A DNA stretch of 64,000 nucleotides from Malania oleifera (taxonomy: Eukaryota; Streptophyta; Magnoliopsida; Santalales; Ximeniaceae), in contig NC_080423.1 of assembly GCF_029873635.1 (NCBI RefSeq), positions 106,749,988-106,813,987 of the forward strand. Reading direction: 5' to 3'. Both the position numbers and the translations under genes were made by a program. Positions 23,135 to 48,174 of the stretch are shown one piece after another (position 1 is the stretch's first letter; every line of letters starts with the position of its first letter). The notes under the pieces were generated by a model. That model searched no databases and had not been told where the DNA came from. It worked only from the letters and a program-made list of their open reading frames with translations.

Positions 23135-23260
23135 AGCATGGAGCTATGCAGTGAGCACAAAGCGAACTATTCTTTCGCCTTTTACTAAAGAATACCGTGT
23201 GCTTGTCGCTAAAAGTAGCATACGCCAATTTTTGAAGGGTATTTCCTATTTTGGGAAACC
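23135..23260 (+). ncRNA. U5: U5 spliceosomal snRNA, copy 1 (subtype a)
   Basis: The U5 hallmark, stem-loop I with the invariant 5'-GCCTTTTACT loop, is present (TTCTTTCGCCTTTTACTAAA), closed by a helix whose outer part is GAGCAC with GTGCTT. A single-stranded Sm site follows (AATTTTTGAAG, 23227-23237), then a 3' hairpin (TTTCC...GGGAAA). Loop I of U5 holds the exon ends during both splicing steps. Ends are inferred: start about 31 bp after the TATA box, end after the 3' hairpin. Subtype a is defined by GAGCTATGCAG near the 5' end and is shared with copy 4. Confidence 0.93.
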
Positions 23261-23335
23261 TATTTTGGGAAAAGCCCACCAAACTCTAGCTTTAATTTTT
23301 TCATTAGTAATGTGTATGTATATGTGTGCATGTGT

Positions 23336-23355
23336 TGGGGAGGGGGGGGGGGGGA
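23336..23355. repeat. G-rich run
   Basis: A near-continuous run of G after copy 1 (GGGGAGGG followed by more than ten G). It is absent from the matching site in block 2, where the solo LTR sits. Confidence 0.6.
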
Positions 23356-23696
23356 TCTTGTTAAATTGAAATATTCAATTTGATTTTCATAGCTGATTTG
23401 AATTAGGATTACTAAATTGTCTTGTCTACTACATAATAATTTATATAAGCAAAAATACCTTTATATTTATTTGTGATTCAATTAATCCAAAAATGGACCA
23501 AATTAAACTATTTTAGTCTTAATTATCATGGGTTTTTCTAATGAAGAGAAGGGTTTTGTCAACCAAATTAACTTTTTTCAAATTCATATTAGAGTATTTG
23601 ATGCATAACATTGTTTGGGGGTTTTTTTTTTTGTATTATTTTATTTTATTTTATTCTTTCTTGTGAAGAGCAGTAGATAGAGAAAGAAGAGTAGTT

Positions 23697-23750
23697 GTCC
23701 CACATTGGACAAGCGTCTGAAAATTGGTATGACAAGGTGATTATAATAAG
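23697..23750 (+). promoter_or_regulatory. USE and TATA box of U5 copy 2
   Basis: USE GTCCCACATTG at 23697-23707; TATA-like TTATAATAAG at 23741-23750. Confidence 0.85.
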
Positions 23751-23771
23751 GAAGTCTAATGAAGGCAAAAA

Positions 23772-23899
23772 AGCATGGAGCCATGTGATGAGCACATAGC
23801 GAACTATTCTTTCGCCTTTTACTAAAGAATACCGTGTGCTCATTACCGAAAGTGGCATATGTTAATTTTTGAAAGGTCTTCCTTTTATAAGGAGGAACC
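23772..23899 (+). ncRNA. U5: U5 spliceosomal snRNA, copy 2 (subtype b)
   Basis: Loop I is intact (CGCCTTTTACTAAAG), helix GAGCAC/GTGCTC is perfect, the Sm site is AATTTTTGAAAGG, and the 3' hairpin (TCCTTTTATAAGGA) differs from that of subtype a. Subtype b (GAGCCATGTGATG near the 5' end) is shared with copies 5 and 7. Confidence 0.93.
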
Positions 23900-24479
23900 T
23901 TGCAAATACATTAGTTAATAATTTAAATATTTTTTTTCCATTTATATGAATAAGTAGAGAATATTTGAAAAAAAAAATTGAACAAATTATATTCATTAAT
24001 AAATTCCTAATAAATAAAACATTTACCAACAAATTTATATAAAAAATTACTAGTTGAATTTATAATTCTCATAATTTAATAAATGATCTTGGAATGAAAG
24101 AACTTGTTAAATGTCAACTTCAACATGCTTTATCACATAAAATCAATACAATTTTGTTTTATAATTGCTTCAAGTGCATACAAATTCAAATTTAAGATCC
24201 GAATTTCGTACTTCTAAATGTAATGGGGGAGAAATTAATTTAGCATTTTTTGTGAATTTGGCTCCTTCGTATAAGGTAGACAAACACTCTAGTAATTAAA
24301 GTCATTAGAAGCCATTAGATCTGCAAAAACTACGGAGCGAAGCATATTCCGAAGAATTCACAAGGAGTTATGAAGTGTCCTAGAAGCCGATGAAGGAGAA
24401 TTCACAAGCACACATCCATGAAATTCTCAGATAAGAGAGGAAAGAAAGGAATGGAGTGCACATGAGTATTTTAAATCTT

Positions 24480-24533
24480 GTCCCACATTGAATCAGAGTT
24501 AAAAAGTTGAGATAATTGAGGTACTATAACAAG
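24480..24533 (+). promoter_or_regulatory. USE and TATA box of U5 copy 3
   Basis: USE GTCCCACATTG at 24480-24490; TATA-like TACTATAACAAG at 24522-24533. Confidence 0.85.
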
Positions 24534-24553
24534 AGAGTCTAAAGAAGAGAGCA

Positions 24554-24680
24554 AGCACAGAGCCGTGCGGCGAGCACATAGCGAACTATTCTTTCGCCTT
24601 TTACTAAAGAGTACCGTGTGCTCGCCGTCAATAGCGGCATATGTCAATTTTTTAAGGGTATTCCAATTTTGGAAATGCCC
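24554..24680 (+). ncRNA. U5: U5 spliceosomal snRNA, copy 3 (subtype c)
   Basis: Loop I (CGCCTTTTACTAAAG) and helix GAGCAC/GTGCTC are intact; the stem carries AAGAGTACC instead of AAGAATACC. The 5' part AGCACAGAGCCGTGCGGC differs from copy 2 by changes that keep base pairing (GCAC with GTGC). The Sm site is AATTTTTTAAG. Subtype c is shared with copy 6. Confidence 0.92.
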
Positions 24681-25843
24681 ACTAAACTTTAGTTTTAATA
24701 TTTTTATTTACACACACACATATATACATATGACTGTGTTAAAATAAATTATTAAGATTAAAAATTCAATAAACTTCATAGCCAAATTGAATTAGGATTA
24801 GTAATTGTGTTTTGTCTATTACATAATTATTTATATAATTCATAGTCCTAATTAGCAATATATCTAATAATCTTAGAAAATAAAAAAAAAATTATAATAT
24901 AAGGATAGCAAAATTGTTAAAGAACAAAGTTAGGGTAGTAGATATTGAGATAAATATTAAAAGCATATTGGATGAAATAAACATAATTCTAAAACCTAAG
25001 ATGAAATTCTCGTCCTCTTGCATTGTTAGAAGATTTTTAGTTTTGCATTAATCTTGCGAACCCCATACGAAATGCTATGATGTTAACTAGTTTGTTGATC
25101 AATTTTACAAATCAAGTAACAAAATGTAAAATATGGTGTGCAAAGTTCCATCAATATCTTGAAAATTAAGTAAGAGATGTCTAGAATTAAGAAAATTTTT
25201 GGATAGAGAGAAGGGTTACACTCATGGATAAAATTTTTCTTTTAATTTTAACTTGTAGAATGGAAACAATAAGTGTCATTCAATTTTTCTTTCTTTTTCT
25301 TTCTTTTTTGGGGGGGTTGAAAAGTTCTATAACCCTATGTTTGGATAGCTTTTGAGTTTGGATAAGAGATAATATAAAATTATATTGAAATTTGTCCAAA
25401 TCTACTCAAAACCAATTTCATGCTCCCAAACGCAGCATTATAGTATTCGAAAGCATGAACTTCTACGTCTTGAATTTGGATTTGTGCGGATTTGAAAGAA
25501 AATCAATACAATTTTGTGCTATAATTACTTTAAGTGCATATAAATTTAAATTTAAAATTCAAATTTCATACTTTAAATGTAATGAAAGAAGAAATTAATT
25601 TGACATTTTTGTGGACTCGGTTCCTCGTTTTATAAGGTGGACAAACACTCTTGTAGCTGAAGTCATTAAAAGTCATTAGGATTGCAAAAACTATGAAGTA
25701 TCGAAGCATATTGAAGAGAAACTCACAAGGAGCTATGAAGTGTCCTAGAAGCGGATGAAGGAGAATTCACAAGCACACATCTATGAAATACACAAATAAG
25801 AGAGGAAAGAAAGGAGTGGAGTGCACATGAGTATTTTAAATCT

Positions 25844-25897
25844 TGTCCTACATTGAATAAGAGTTAAAAGGTTGGAACAATTGAGTTACTATAACAA
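25844..25897 (+). promoter_or_regulatory. Weakened USE and TATA box of U5 copy 4
   Basis: The USE reads GTCCTACATTG (25844-25854), a change at a conserved C. The TATA-like TTACTATAACAA at 25886-25897 is normal. Confidence 0.75.
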
Positions 25898-25917
25898 GGG
25901 ACTCTAAAGAAGGGAAA

Positions 25918-26045
25918 AAATACGGAGCTAGGCAATGAGTACATAGCGAACTTTTCTTTTGCCTTTTACTAAAGAATACCATGTGCTTGTCGCTAAAAGT
26001 AACATACACCAATTTTTGAAGGGTATCTCCTATTTTGGAAAAAGC
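25918..26045 (+). ncRNA. U5: U5 snRNA copy 4 (subtype a), probably decaying
   Basis: Loop GCCTTTTACTAAAG is kept, but the helix is changed on both sides without compensation (GAGTAC against ATGTGC, TTTTCTTTTG for TATTCTTTCG) and the 5' part reads GGAGCTAGGCAATG. Together with the altered USE this suggests a weakly expressed gene or pseudogene. Solo LTR B inserted about 40 bp after its 3' end. Confidence 0.8.
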
Positions 26046-26083
26046 CCACAAAACTCTAGCTTAAATGTTATCATTATTATGTG

Positions 26084-27787
26084 TGTAACAACCCAAATAT
26101 TTATAACTTGTTATAATCATAAATACTCTTTGATACCACATATATATATAAATGCAACTAACCCTAATCAGGAAATCCCGGGTGCACCTATCATTATCGA
26201 AATTAATCATACAGCGAAAAGTTTCTAAAATGTCCAAACACTTTACTAAAGTTCTAATTGTTCCCAAATATATACATCTCACTATCTGTCTATTTAATAC
26301 AACCCAACCGAATGACAAAATAAAAGCACCCCCAAAATGTCTAATCTCTACCCCGTAGTACGCTAGGCACAATTCCTTGAAGGACCTGAAAATGATTTGT
26401 ATAATGGTGTAAGATACTTTTTAGTAAGACGGATTATATTATTATTAGTGTGTAGCTAGCATGAGTTTTCGTGTGAATATAAAACCTTCATTATTTAACT
26501 GTATATGAAATGGCATTTTAAAAATGTACTGCACTGTATATGTGAAAATACATAATTTCAGAATAATAAACTATTGGCTCAACCTGGACTGCTGAAGTAG
26601 CGTCGTTACGCTATCACATACTCATACAACATGCTTCTCCCCATGACGGGTCGTGCGACTTGAAAGATGGACTCAACTCACAGTCAGTTGATCTGTAGTT
26701 GAGTCAAAACATAAGGTTGTAAGTACGATTGTGCCTACTTATGGCCACTCAGAACTACCTTGGATGGGCCCCCCTCGCAGAAACCTCAGAGTAGTACTGC
26801 AACCCAGGTCTCCAATCGACTATCCCATATTACACTTCCATGCCCGTGTGATTGTACTCACTGCCAACATATAGCTACGGTACCATTCTTATAACATCAA
26901 ACTTCACATCAACAAGGCTCTAGAATCATATATGGTAATTTACACATTAAAAATTGTATTATAACTCATTTCATATAAAACCTGATATTCAATAAATCCC
27001 AACCCCCGACCGTTATATCAAAACTTGGTCCCCGGTTGTTATATCAAAACTCAGTCCTCGGCCTCATATTGTATAATATCAGTAAAAACCATCTTGCTTC
27101 AGATATGCCCTTTAAAACTGTTCTCATGCCACACAATTTTCATATGATAAACCATAAATAAACAAACTGACTGGGAAAGATACAAGTTATTGGAAACAGA
27201 GGTATAAGCATCTCTAGGGTTTTATTTAACTCAGACTACATATTTTATAGAAAATAGGAGACGTTCAACCTATTCCCGTTTATTTCCCAAAAACATATAA
27301 CAGTCAAAACAATCCTTGTCATATACCCGATTCGTTCAGAAAATGATATATACTGTTTCTATAAACATACATTGTAATTTAATCAGTCCATAATTTAAAA
27401 AAAAAAAAACTGACATAATATAATCCCCTTGTTTTCCTAAACTACGCCTGCAGGGATCCTAAAATTGTGCTTGCGGCGCTCACACAGACTCTGAATTCAT
27501 AAATCCTAGTTTTAGCAACTCAACCCCAGGTAAAGTACTATTTTAACATTTCTCAGGACCACAAACTCCAAATAAAGGATCAAACTTCTAAAAACATCAA
27601 ATTTGCCTAGTTCCTCTAAATCTTACCTTAGTCATGGAGTCGTGCCTGGAAAGTTCAATTCAAAAATTCACTCCGCTAGACTTGCACAGAAATGCTCCTA
27701 GATCCTCGTGGTAACTTCCAATCGTTGATTTGGGCAACAAACGGCGAGAAATCGAAGAGAGAGAGAGAGAGAATATGGTTCGTGGGT

Positions 27788-27829
<42 letters not shown>

Positions 27830-28131
27830 GGGATAAATATTTTATTTTCTTAAAATATCTTCCTTAGCTTATTTTATAAGCCATTGACTCGGCCGACTTC
27901 GTCGATGAAATGGAGAATTCATCGACGAAACGCAGAAGCACATTTGTCTTTGATTTACTGTCTCTCGGGATTTCTTCATTGACGACACCTGAATTTTGTC
28001 TACAAATCACAAAAGATCACTTGTCGACGAAAACAGGGAATTCGTTAACGAGTCCTGTTGCCGCCCTTGTGAATTTTCCTTCTTTCTTTTCTTATTTGTT
28101 TCATTTTATTTTTTAGGTTCGGGTTTCTACA
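26084..28131 (+). mobile_element. Solo LTR B, TGTAACAACCC subfamily, TSD ATGTG/ATGTA
   Basis: A 2048-bp LTR fossil that starts TGTAACAACCC and ends GGGTTTCTACA. The flanks are ATGTG (26079-26083) and ATGTA (28132-28136), a 5-bp TSD with one change. Parts: conserved block 1 at 26406-26456, conserved block 2 (CATGACGGGTCGTGCGACTT) near 26641, a short central minisatellite with GGTTGTTATATCAAAACT-type units at about 27005-27070, GA runs at about 27755-27835, a TATA-like stretch near 27868 and several TTCGTCGATGAA-type palindromes at 27897-28050. It separates U5 copies 4 and 5. The uninterrupted site is still visible after U5 copy 1 (about 23310-23330), so the insertion is younger than the U5 block duplication. 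Confidence 0.85.
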
Positions 28132-28512
28132 ATGTATGTATGTGGAATTGTGTTAAATTGAATTATTCAATTCAATCAAATTCATAACTGAATTGAATTA
28201 GGATTACAAAATTTATTTTGTCTATTACATAATAATTTTTATAGTTATTCATAGCACTGTTTGTACCATGAAGTTAAAATACCTTTATATTGGGATGTGA
28301 TTCAATCGACCCAAAAACCAACCAAATTAAACTATTTCTATCTTAATTATAATTGATTTTTCTTATGAAGTTAAGGGTTTTGTCAACCAAATTAACTTTT
28401 GTAAAATTGATATTAGAGTATTTCATGCAAAACATTGTTCGAGGTTATTTTGTATTTACTTATTTATTTATTTATTTTATGAAGAACACTAGATAGAGGA
28501 AGAAGAATATTT

Positions 28513-28566
28513 GTCCCACATTGGACAAGAGTTAGAAAGTTGGGATGACAGGGTGACTATAATAGG
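28513..28566 (+). promoter_or_regulatory. USE and TATA box of U5 copy 5
   Basis: USE GTCCCACATTG at 28513-28523; TATA-like ACTATAATAG at 28557-28566. Confidence 0.85.
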
Positions 28567-28589
28567 GAAGTCTAATGAAAATAGAAAAA

Positions 28590-28717
28590 AGCATGGAGCC
28601 ATATGATGAGCACAGAGCAAACTATTCTTTCGCCTTTTACTAAAGAATATCGTGTGTTCATTATGGAAAGTGGCATACGTTAATTTTTGAAAGGTCATCC
28701 TTTTATTAGGAGGACCT
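28590..28717 (+). ncRNA. U5: U5 spliceosomal snRNA, copy 5 (subtype b)
   Basis: Loop I (CGCCTTTTACTAAAG) and Sm site (AATTTTTGAAAGG) are intact. Changes lie in the outer helix (GTGTTC, still able to pair with GAGCAC through G-U) and in the stem (AATATCG for AATACCG). Probably functional or nearly so. Confidence 0.88.
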
Positions 28718-28816
28718 CACAAAAAATTAGTTATAGATTAAAATATTTATTGCCAATTATATGAATAAGTAGAGAATATTTGAAAAATAAATGGAATGTA
28801 TTATATTCATTAATAA

Positions 28817-29224
28817 TGCTATATGGATCAAAATGTTGGGCATCGAAGAAACAAAATGTGCAAAAAGTAAAAGTTACCGAGATGTGGTATAACATTAAAA
28901 GATAAATTAAGGAATGAACATATTAGCGGTAAGTTAGGTATAACTCCTATAAAAGATAAGATAGGAGAGAGATGACTCAAATGGTATAGACACTTGTAAC
29001 GTAGGTCACATAGTGCGACAGTTAAGAAGAGTGAGTTAGTTACTATGGGGAGCAGACGGACAGTAGAAATGGTAGAGATAGACCTAAAATAATTTGGAAG
29101 GAGATAGTAAAGATTTAATTTCTGTGAATCTGTCAAAAGAAATGGTCTATGATCCTATAAATTAGTGGAAAAAGATTCATATAGCCGACCTCACTTAAGG
29201 CTTGGTTTTGTTGTTGTTGTGTTG
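28817..29224 (+). mobile_element. 5'-truncated RTE LINE insertion with 15-bp TSD
   Basis: This 408-bp fragment holds only the C-terminal end of an RTE-type ORF and a (TTG)n tail, and resembles the end of the LINE at 16740-18150 (both share CTATATGGATC/CTACATGGATC, AAAGATAAATTAAGGAATGA and AGACCTAAAATAATT). The 15-bp TSD TATATTCATTAATAA is perfect (28802-28816 and 29225-29239). The empty site with one copy of this sequence is at about 23988-24002 in block 1. It postdates the U5 duplication. Confidence 0.92.
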
Positions 29225-29727
29225 TATATTCATTAATAAATTACTAATAAATAAAACATTTACATATATCAACAAATTTATATTAAAAATTACTAGTTGA
29301 ATTTATAACTCATAATTCAATAAATGATCTTGGAATGAAAGAACTTGCTAAAATGTGAACTTCGACATACTTTATCACACAAAATCAATACAATTTTGTT
29401 TTATAATTGCTTCAAGTGCATACAAATTCAAATTTAATATCCGAATTTCATACTTGTAAATGTAATGGGGAGAGAAATTAATTTAGCATTTTTGTGGATT
29501 TGGTTCCGTCGTATAAAGTAGACAAACACTCTAGTAACCAAAGTCATTAGAAGCTATTAGATTTGCAAAAACTATGGAGTATGTTGGAAGCATATTGCGG
29601 AGAACTCACAAGGAGTTATGAAGTGTCCTAGAAGCGGATGAAGGAGAATTCACAAACATACATCTATGAAATTCTCAAATAAGAGAGGAAAGAAAGGAGT
29701 TGAGTGCACATGAGTATTTTAAATCTT

Positions 29728-29780
29728 GCCCCACATTGAATAAGAGTTAAAAAGTTGAGATAATTGAGTTACTATAACAA
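29728..29780 (+). promoter_or_regulatory. USE variant and TATA box of U5 copy 6
   Basis: The USE reads GCCCCACATTG (29728-29738), one change at the second position. TATA-like ACTATAACAA at 29771-29780. Confidence 0.75.
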
Positions 29781-29801
29781 AGGAGTCTAAAGAAGAGAAC
29801 A

Positions 29802-29928
29802 AGCACAGAGCCGTGCGGTGAGCACATAGCGAACTATTCTTTCGCCTTTTACTAAAGAATACCGTGTGCTCGCTGCCAATAGCGGCATATGTCAATTTTT
29901 GAAGGGTATTCCAATTTTGGAAATGCCC
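29802..29928 (+). ncRNA. U5: U5 spliceosomal snRNA, copy 6 (subtype c)
   Basis: Loop I and both helix strands (GAGCAC/GTGCTC) are intact; Sm site AATTTTTGAAG; the 5' part AGCACAGAGCCGTGCGG is the same as copy 3. The RNA looks sound although its USE carries one change. Confidence 0.9.
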
Positions 29929-30572
29929 ACCAAACTTTAGTTTTAGTATTTTTATTCACACACGCACACACACACATATATGATTATGTTAAATTGAATT
30001 ATTAAGATTAATAATTCAATAAAATTCATAGAAAAATTTAATTTGGACTAGTAATTGTATTCTGTCTGTTACATAATAATCTATATAAGTCATAGCATTG
30101 TATGTACCATGAAGCTAAAATACCTTTATATTTGGATGTGATTCAATTAATCCAAAAATCAAGCAAATTAAACTATTTTCGCCTTAATTATCATTCGTTT
30201 TTCTTATGAAGATGAGGGTTTTGTACCAAATTAACTTTTGTAAGATTAATATTAGAGTGATGCATTGTCATGACCTTATAATTCACATTCACATTTATTA
30301 ATGTGTTGAATAGATGCTGAATTCATTGATGTAGAACTAGATAAGTTTTAAAGACTCATATATACTTTTTAGGGGAATTTACAATTGCCTATCAAGAAAT
30401 GGTTCATACTGGATGAAGCATAGTCTCTGTGCTATTCAATGCTAGGAGCCTCAAAAACCCTATGAAAAAATTGAAGAGCAAGCACAATACTTGGGGCAAG
30501 TAATGAGCTAAAATGCAAAGCACTGTTTTTCAGGTTTCTGTTTTTTTTTTGGAAAAAAATTATGAAGAGATT

Positions 30573-30626
30573 GTCCCACATCGTTGAAGAGTTAAATCTT
30601 TGGGATAGCAAGGTGACTATAATAAG
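30573..30626 (+). promoter_or_regulatory. USE and TATA box of U5 copy 7
   Basis: USE GTCCCACATCG at 30573-30583; TATA-like ACTATAATAAG at 30616-30626. Confidence 0.85.
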
Positions 30627-30646
30627 GAAGTCTAATAAAGGAAGAG

Positions 30647-30774
30647 AGCATGGAGCCATGTGATGAGCACAGAGCGAACTATTCTTTCGCCTTTTACTAA
30701 AGAATACCGTGTGCTCGTTACTAAAAGTGGCATACATGAATTTTTAAAAGGTCTTCCTTTTATTAGTAGGGCCT
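30647..30774 (+). ncRNA. U5: U5 spliceosomal snRNA, copy 7 (subtype b)
   Basis: Loop I (CGCCTTTTACTAAAG) and helix GAGCAC/GTGCTC are intact; the Sm site is AATTTTTAAAAGG; the 3' hairpin is TCCTTTTATTAGTAGG. Its upstream flank is unlike that of copies 2 and 5 between about 30260 and 30560, so an older insertion or a different duplication border lies there. Confidence 0.92.
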
Positions 30775-30959
30775 CACAAAATCACTAGTTAAAATATTTT
30801 TTGTCATTTGTATGAATAAGTAGAGAAAATGTTAAGAGCAAATAAAATGTATTATGTTCATTTAATAAAATACTAATAAATAAAATATTTACATATGTCA
30901 ACAAATTTATATTATAAATTACTAGTGAATTTTATAATTCTTATAATTTAATAAGTATA

Positions 30960-33298
30960 TTTATATGTGAAATTCATTGGCCAAAATTATGATTTTGCCA
31001 TCAAGCAGAGAATAGTAGCAGTAATAAAAGTGTCACAAGTCCTGATCGCTCGTAGTAGAAGTAAGCAAGAAAAACCAAAAAATCTGAACCAAACCACAAA
31101 AACAAACCAACAAAATAAATAAATAAATAAATAGGTTAACCATTTTTATTTTTTTTTTGTTCATTTTCGGTTTAAAATTTTTTATTTTTTATTTATTATC
31201 ATTTTGATCCATTTAATAGCCAAAATTAACCAAACTATATAAAATTTTAATAATTTAAATTTAAAAATTTGTATTGATCTAATATTTATGTTTAAATTTT
31301 TAAATTTATATTTTAATTATTATGAAAGAAAAAAATTTATTTGCAATAACTTTATAATTTAAAATTATGGTTAATGGTTCAATTTAACTAACCAATAGAT
31401 ATTAGTACAAAATCAATTAACCGAATTTCGTCTCCATTTCGGTTCGCATTTTCTAGCAAATTGAAATTTTGATTTGGATAATGGTTCAAGTGTAATGGTT
31501 CGGTTGACTGAAGCATGCCCCCACCCTTAGCTAATAGAATTGCACCTAAGAATTTTTTTAAGTTTATAGCATATATAATATGCATTTGGGTGATTCATTT
31601 TCTCAAATTTCAAGTAAAATTTTGAAATGAAAGTGCTTGTTAAAACGTCACACATAAATATTTTTGAAAACCCAGCACTCCATATAATTTCAAAATAAAT
31701 TAACTTCATACCTTTCTTAACAATGAAAGCAAATATATATTAGCAACAAATCTAAATAGATTCTGTGAAAAGAAATTATTAAGTTAGATTACTAACCACA
31801 ACCAATCAAATTATCAAGTTTTGAGTGATTTCAAGTATTAATTATCCATTTAACTCAAAGTTTCCTGATTATACATATATATATATATAACATGGCTTAA
31901 CGCAATAAATTATCTAATTCAAGATTTCCAGGTCCAAATTTTAAAACATCATCTTAACTAACTTACTCTTTGTTAAAACACTATATTTTTCAAGCAAGGT
32001 GGTTTTGTTCTAATCAAAAGTTATAGAAACAAGAATCATCTGGTCCCCATGGTGATTCAAAAAGAGACAAATTAAGATCAAGATATAAAGACAAAACAAA
32101 ACCTACAATTGAAAATTGGGACTTCGATTTAAAAAATTATATTTAAAAATACAGATGGTCAAAACTTGTCAAGTATAATTGTTTGAAAATTTATCTAATA
32201 TTTTTATTTTTCATACTCAACCAAACCAGAAAATGTAAAATTTTCCCCTATAATTTCCCTTCATCTTTTTGTTTGCGATGAAATTAGAGGTGGAGTTAAT
32301 ATAAGTTAAAATTATGAAAAAACAAATAAATATATCTTTGAAATCTGGAAGTAATAAAATATGCGAAATACAATTCTAAACATGTTATGAAGAAATTTTG
32401 AAAATATCAAATGCTTGCAAAATGTTGACGCCTCTGATGTATTATTGAAGCAGAAGAGAGGAGAGAAAATGGGAAGCATAAAACAAGTAGTTAAAATGAA
32501 GCAGAGTTAAACGGAGAAGTGAGCTTTGTGATCACCCTTAAAATCAAGCTAAGCTAAGCTATATGAATCAAAATCTTGAGCAACCAAGAAATAGCATATC
32601 CATAAAACAACAATTTTTTAATGCCTGTTAGAGATGAAATTAAGAAATGAGTACAGTTCATTATCAGACATAACACGTGAAAGACACCTTAATATTGAGA
32701 GTAATGCTATTGACCATCACAAGTACTCGTGGCAAAAAGAGAACAAGACGCATGGATCCATAGGACCCTCTTCTTCTCTCGTCTCTCTTTGCATTTTCCT
32801 TGCGTCAGTTGCATGAAAAAAGATGTAAACCTAAAAACTAGGATTAGATAGTGTGTGCACAAATTGCATACAGCTCGCTTCTTGTTACTGTTGCTGCCTA
32901 TCGTCTCTGTCCGTCTGTCTGGATGCTTGGAATACTAAAACTGGGTAAATTTAAATAAAATGCAGCAGAAAATTGTATTTTATGCAGATATACTCGATCT
33001 AAATACGAGGTATAATAAAATATTCAGACACAACAAAGCAGGAAGGGATAAAATTTAGGATTTCCCAAGAACATATGTTGACAAAGAAGAAGTATTGCTC
33101 CAAGTATATAATTTTTATTTTTGAAAAATAAAACACTCGAGTTAACACCTCAATAGCTGACAGCAGCCGGGTATGCAGTTAGCAAAAAGCAACCGATGGA
33201 TCACCAAATTCAACGATATTTTTTTTAAAAAAAATACATATAAATGAACAAAAATCCAAGGGTACCTTCTCCAAAAACCAAGTCCCTAGGGCTCAGTT
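30960..33298. other. AT-rich intergenic region between U5 cluster and adenylate kinase 3' end
   Basis: About 31065-31535 has CCGAA/GGTTCGG-type sequence resembling a badly decayed relative of the hAT-type MITEs at 3298 and 6326, without clear ends. The rest, including a TA run at 31877-31888, shows no gene. The last 50-100 bases before 33298 are probably the 3' UTR of the adenylate kinase. Confidence 0.4.
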
Positions 33299-47576
<14,278 letters not shown>

Positions 47577-47581
47577 TGTCA

Positions 47582-47585
47582 ACAG

Positions 47586-47628
<43 letters not shown>
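47582..47628. repeat. CT/GA microsatellite in the adenylate kinase 5' UTR
   Basis: On the gene's strand this is a GA run that ends about six bases before the ATG. GA runs at this place are targets of plant BPC/GAGA-binding proteins and are prone to length change. The serine/leucine frames on the plus strand are only translations of it. Confidence 0.8.
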
Positions 47629-47629
<1 letters not shown>

Positions 47630-47764
47630 GTGTGTTGCTCTTACAACCACCAGAGGTTTGGTGAGGGAGAGAGACAAGAAGTTGGTTTATTCGCGTGGAA
47701 ACTTCCGCCTCGTCAAAGCTTTGACACCGGAGCTGCGGTCTTGCATGCTGCTCCTTAAATGACC

Positions 47765-48170
47765 ATTATACCCTCACGTTCTAGTGTCTCTGCAAATGAC
47801 CATTATGCCCTCGATCATATGTCAATTTAATAAATTTATAATCAAATTGACATGAAACTTGAAACTCAAGTTAATTTTTTTATATAAATAAATGAGCAGC
47901 AAGTTCTCATCAAACTAAGGAATCATAGTATTTACAAAAAAATTAGAGTCACTTCGTATAGGTAATCTTTGAAAATTTTGTGAAAATCAAGTTTAATAAT
48001 TACTTAGTCAAGTGTCTCAAGTTCCAATAGCCATCTAGGCTGTGAAACTGACAAAACAATAACAAGCCAAGAATCATGTTGGAATGATAAAAAAAATTCT
48101 CAAATTGGAAATTACCTGATATGGATAAAAATACAATTTACTAAAAAAAATGAAAAATACTAGAATTCAG
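47765..48170. other. Spacer upstream of the adenylate kinase gene
   Basis: Proximal promoter region and AT-rich sequence up to the pararetrovirus fossil. The exact border of that fossil is not visible. Confidence 0.4.
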
Positions 48171-48174
48171 ATCT

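Larger units (their letters stand above)
22075..24840. repeat. U5 segmental duplication, block 1
   Basis: About 2.77 kb carrying U5 copies 1, 2 and 3. It matches block 2 (24840 to about 30050) once the solo LTR and LINE of block 2 are set aside. Shared landmarks: ATCTAATAATCTTA at 22093 and 24860, CCTAAGATGAAATTCTC at 22209 and 24997, and TCCTAGAAGC before copies 1, 3, 4 and 6. U5 spacings agree: copies 1 to 2, 637 bp, and 4 to 5, 2672 minus 2053 = 619; copies 2 to 3, 782 bp, and 5 to 6, 1212 minus 423 = 789. Confidence 0.8.
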
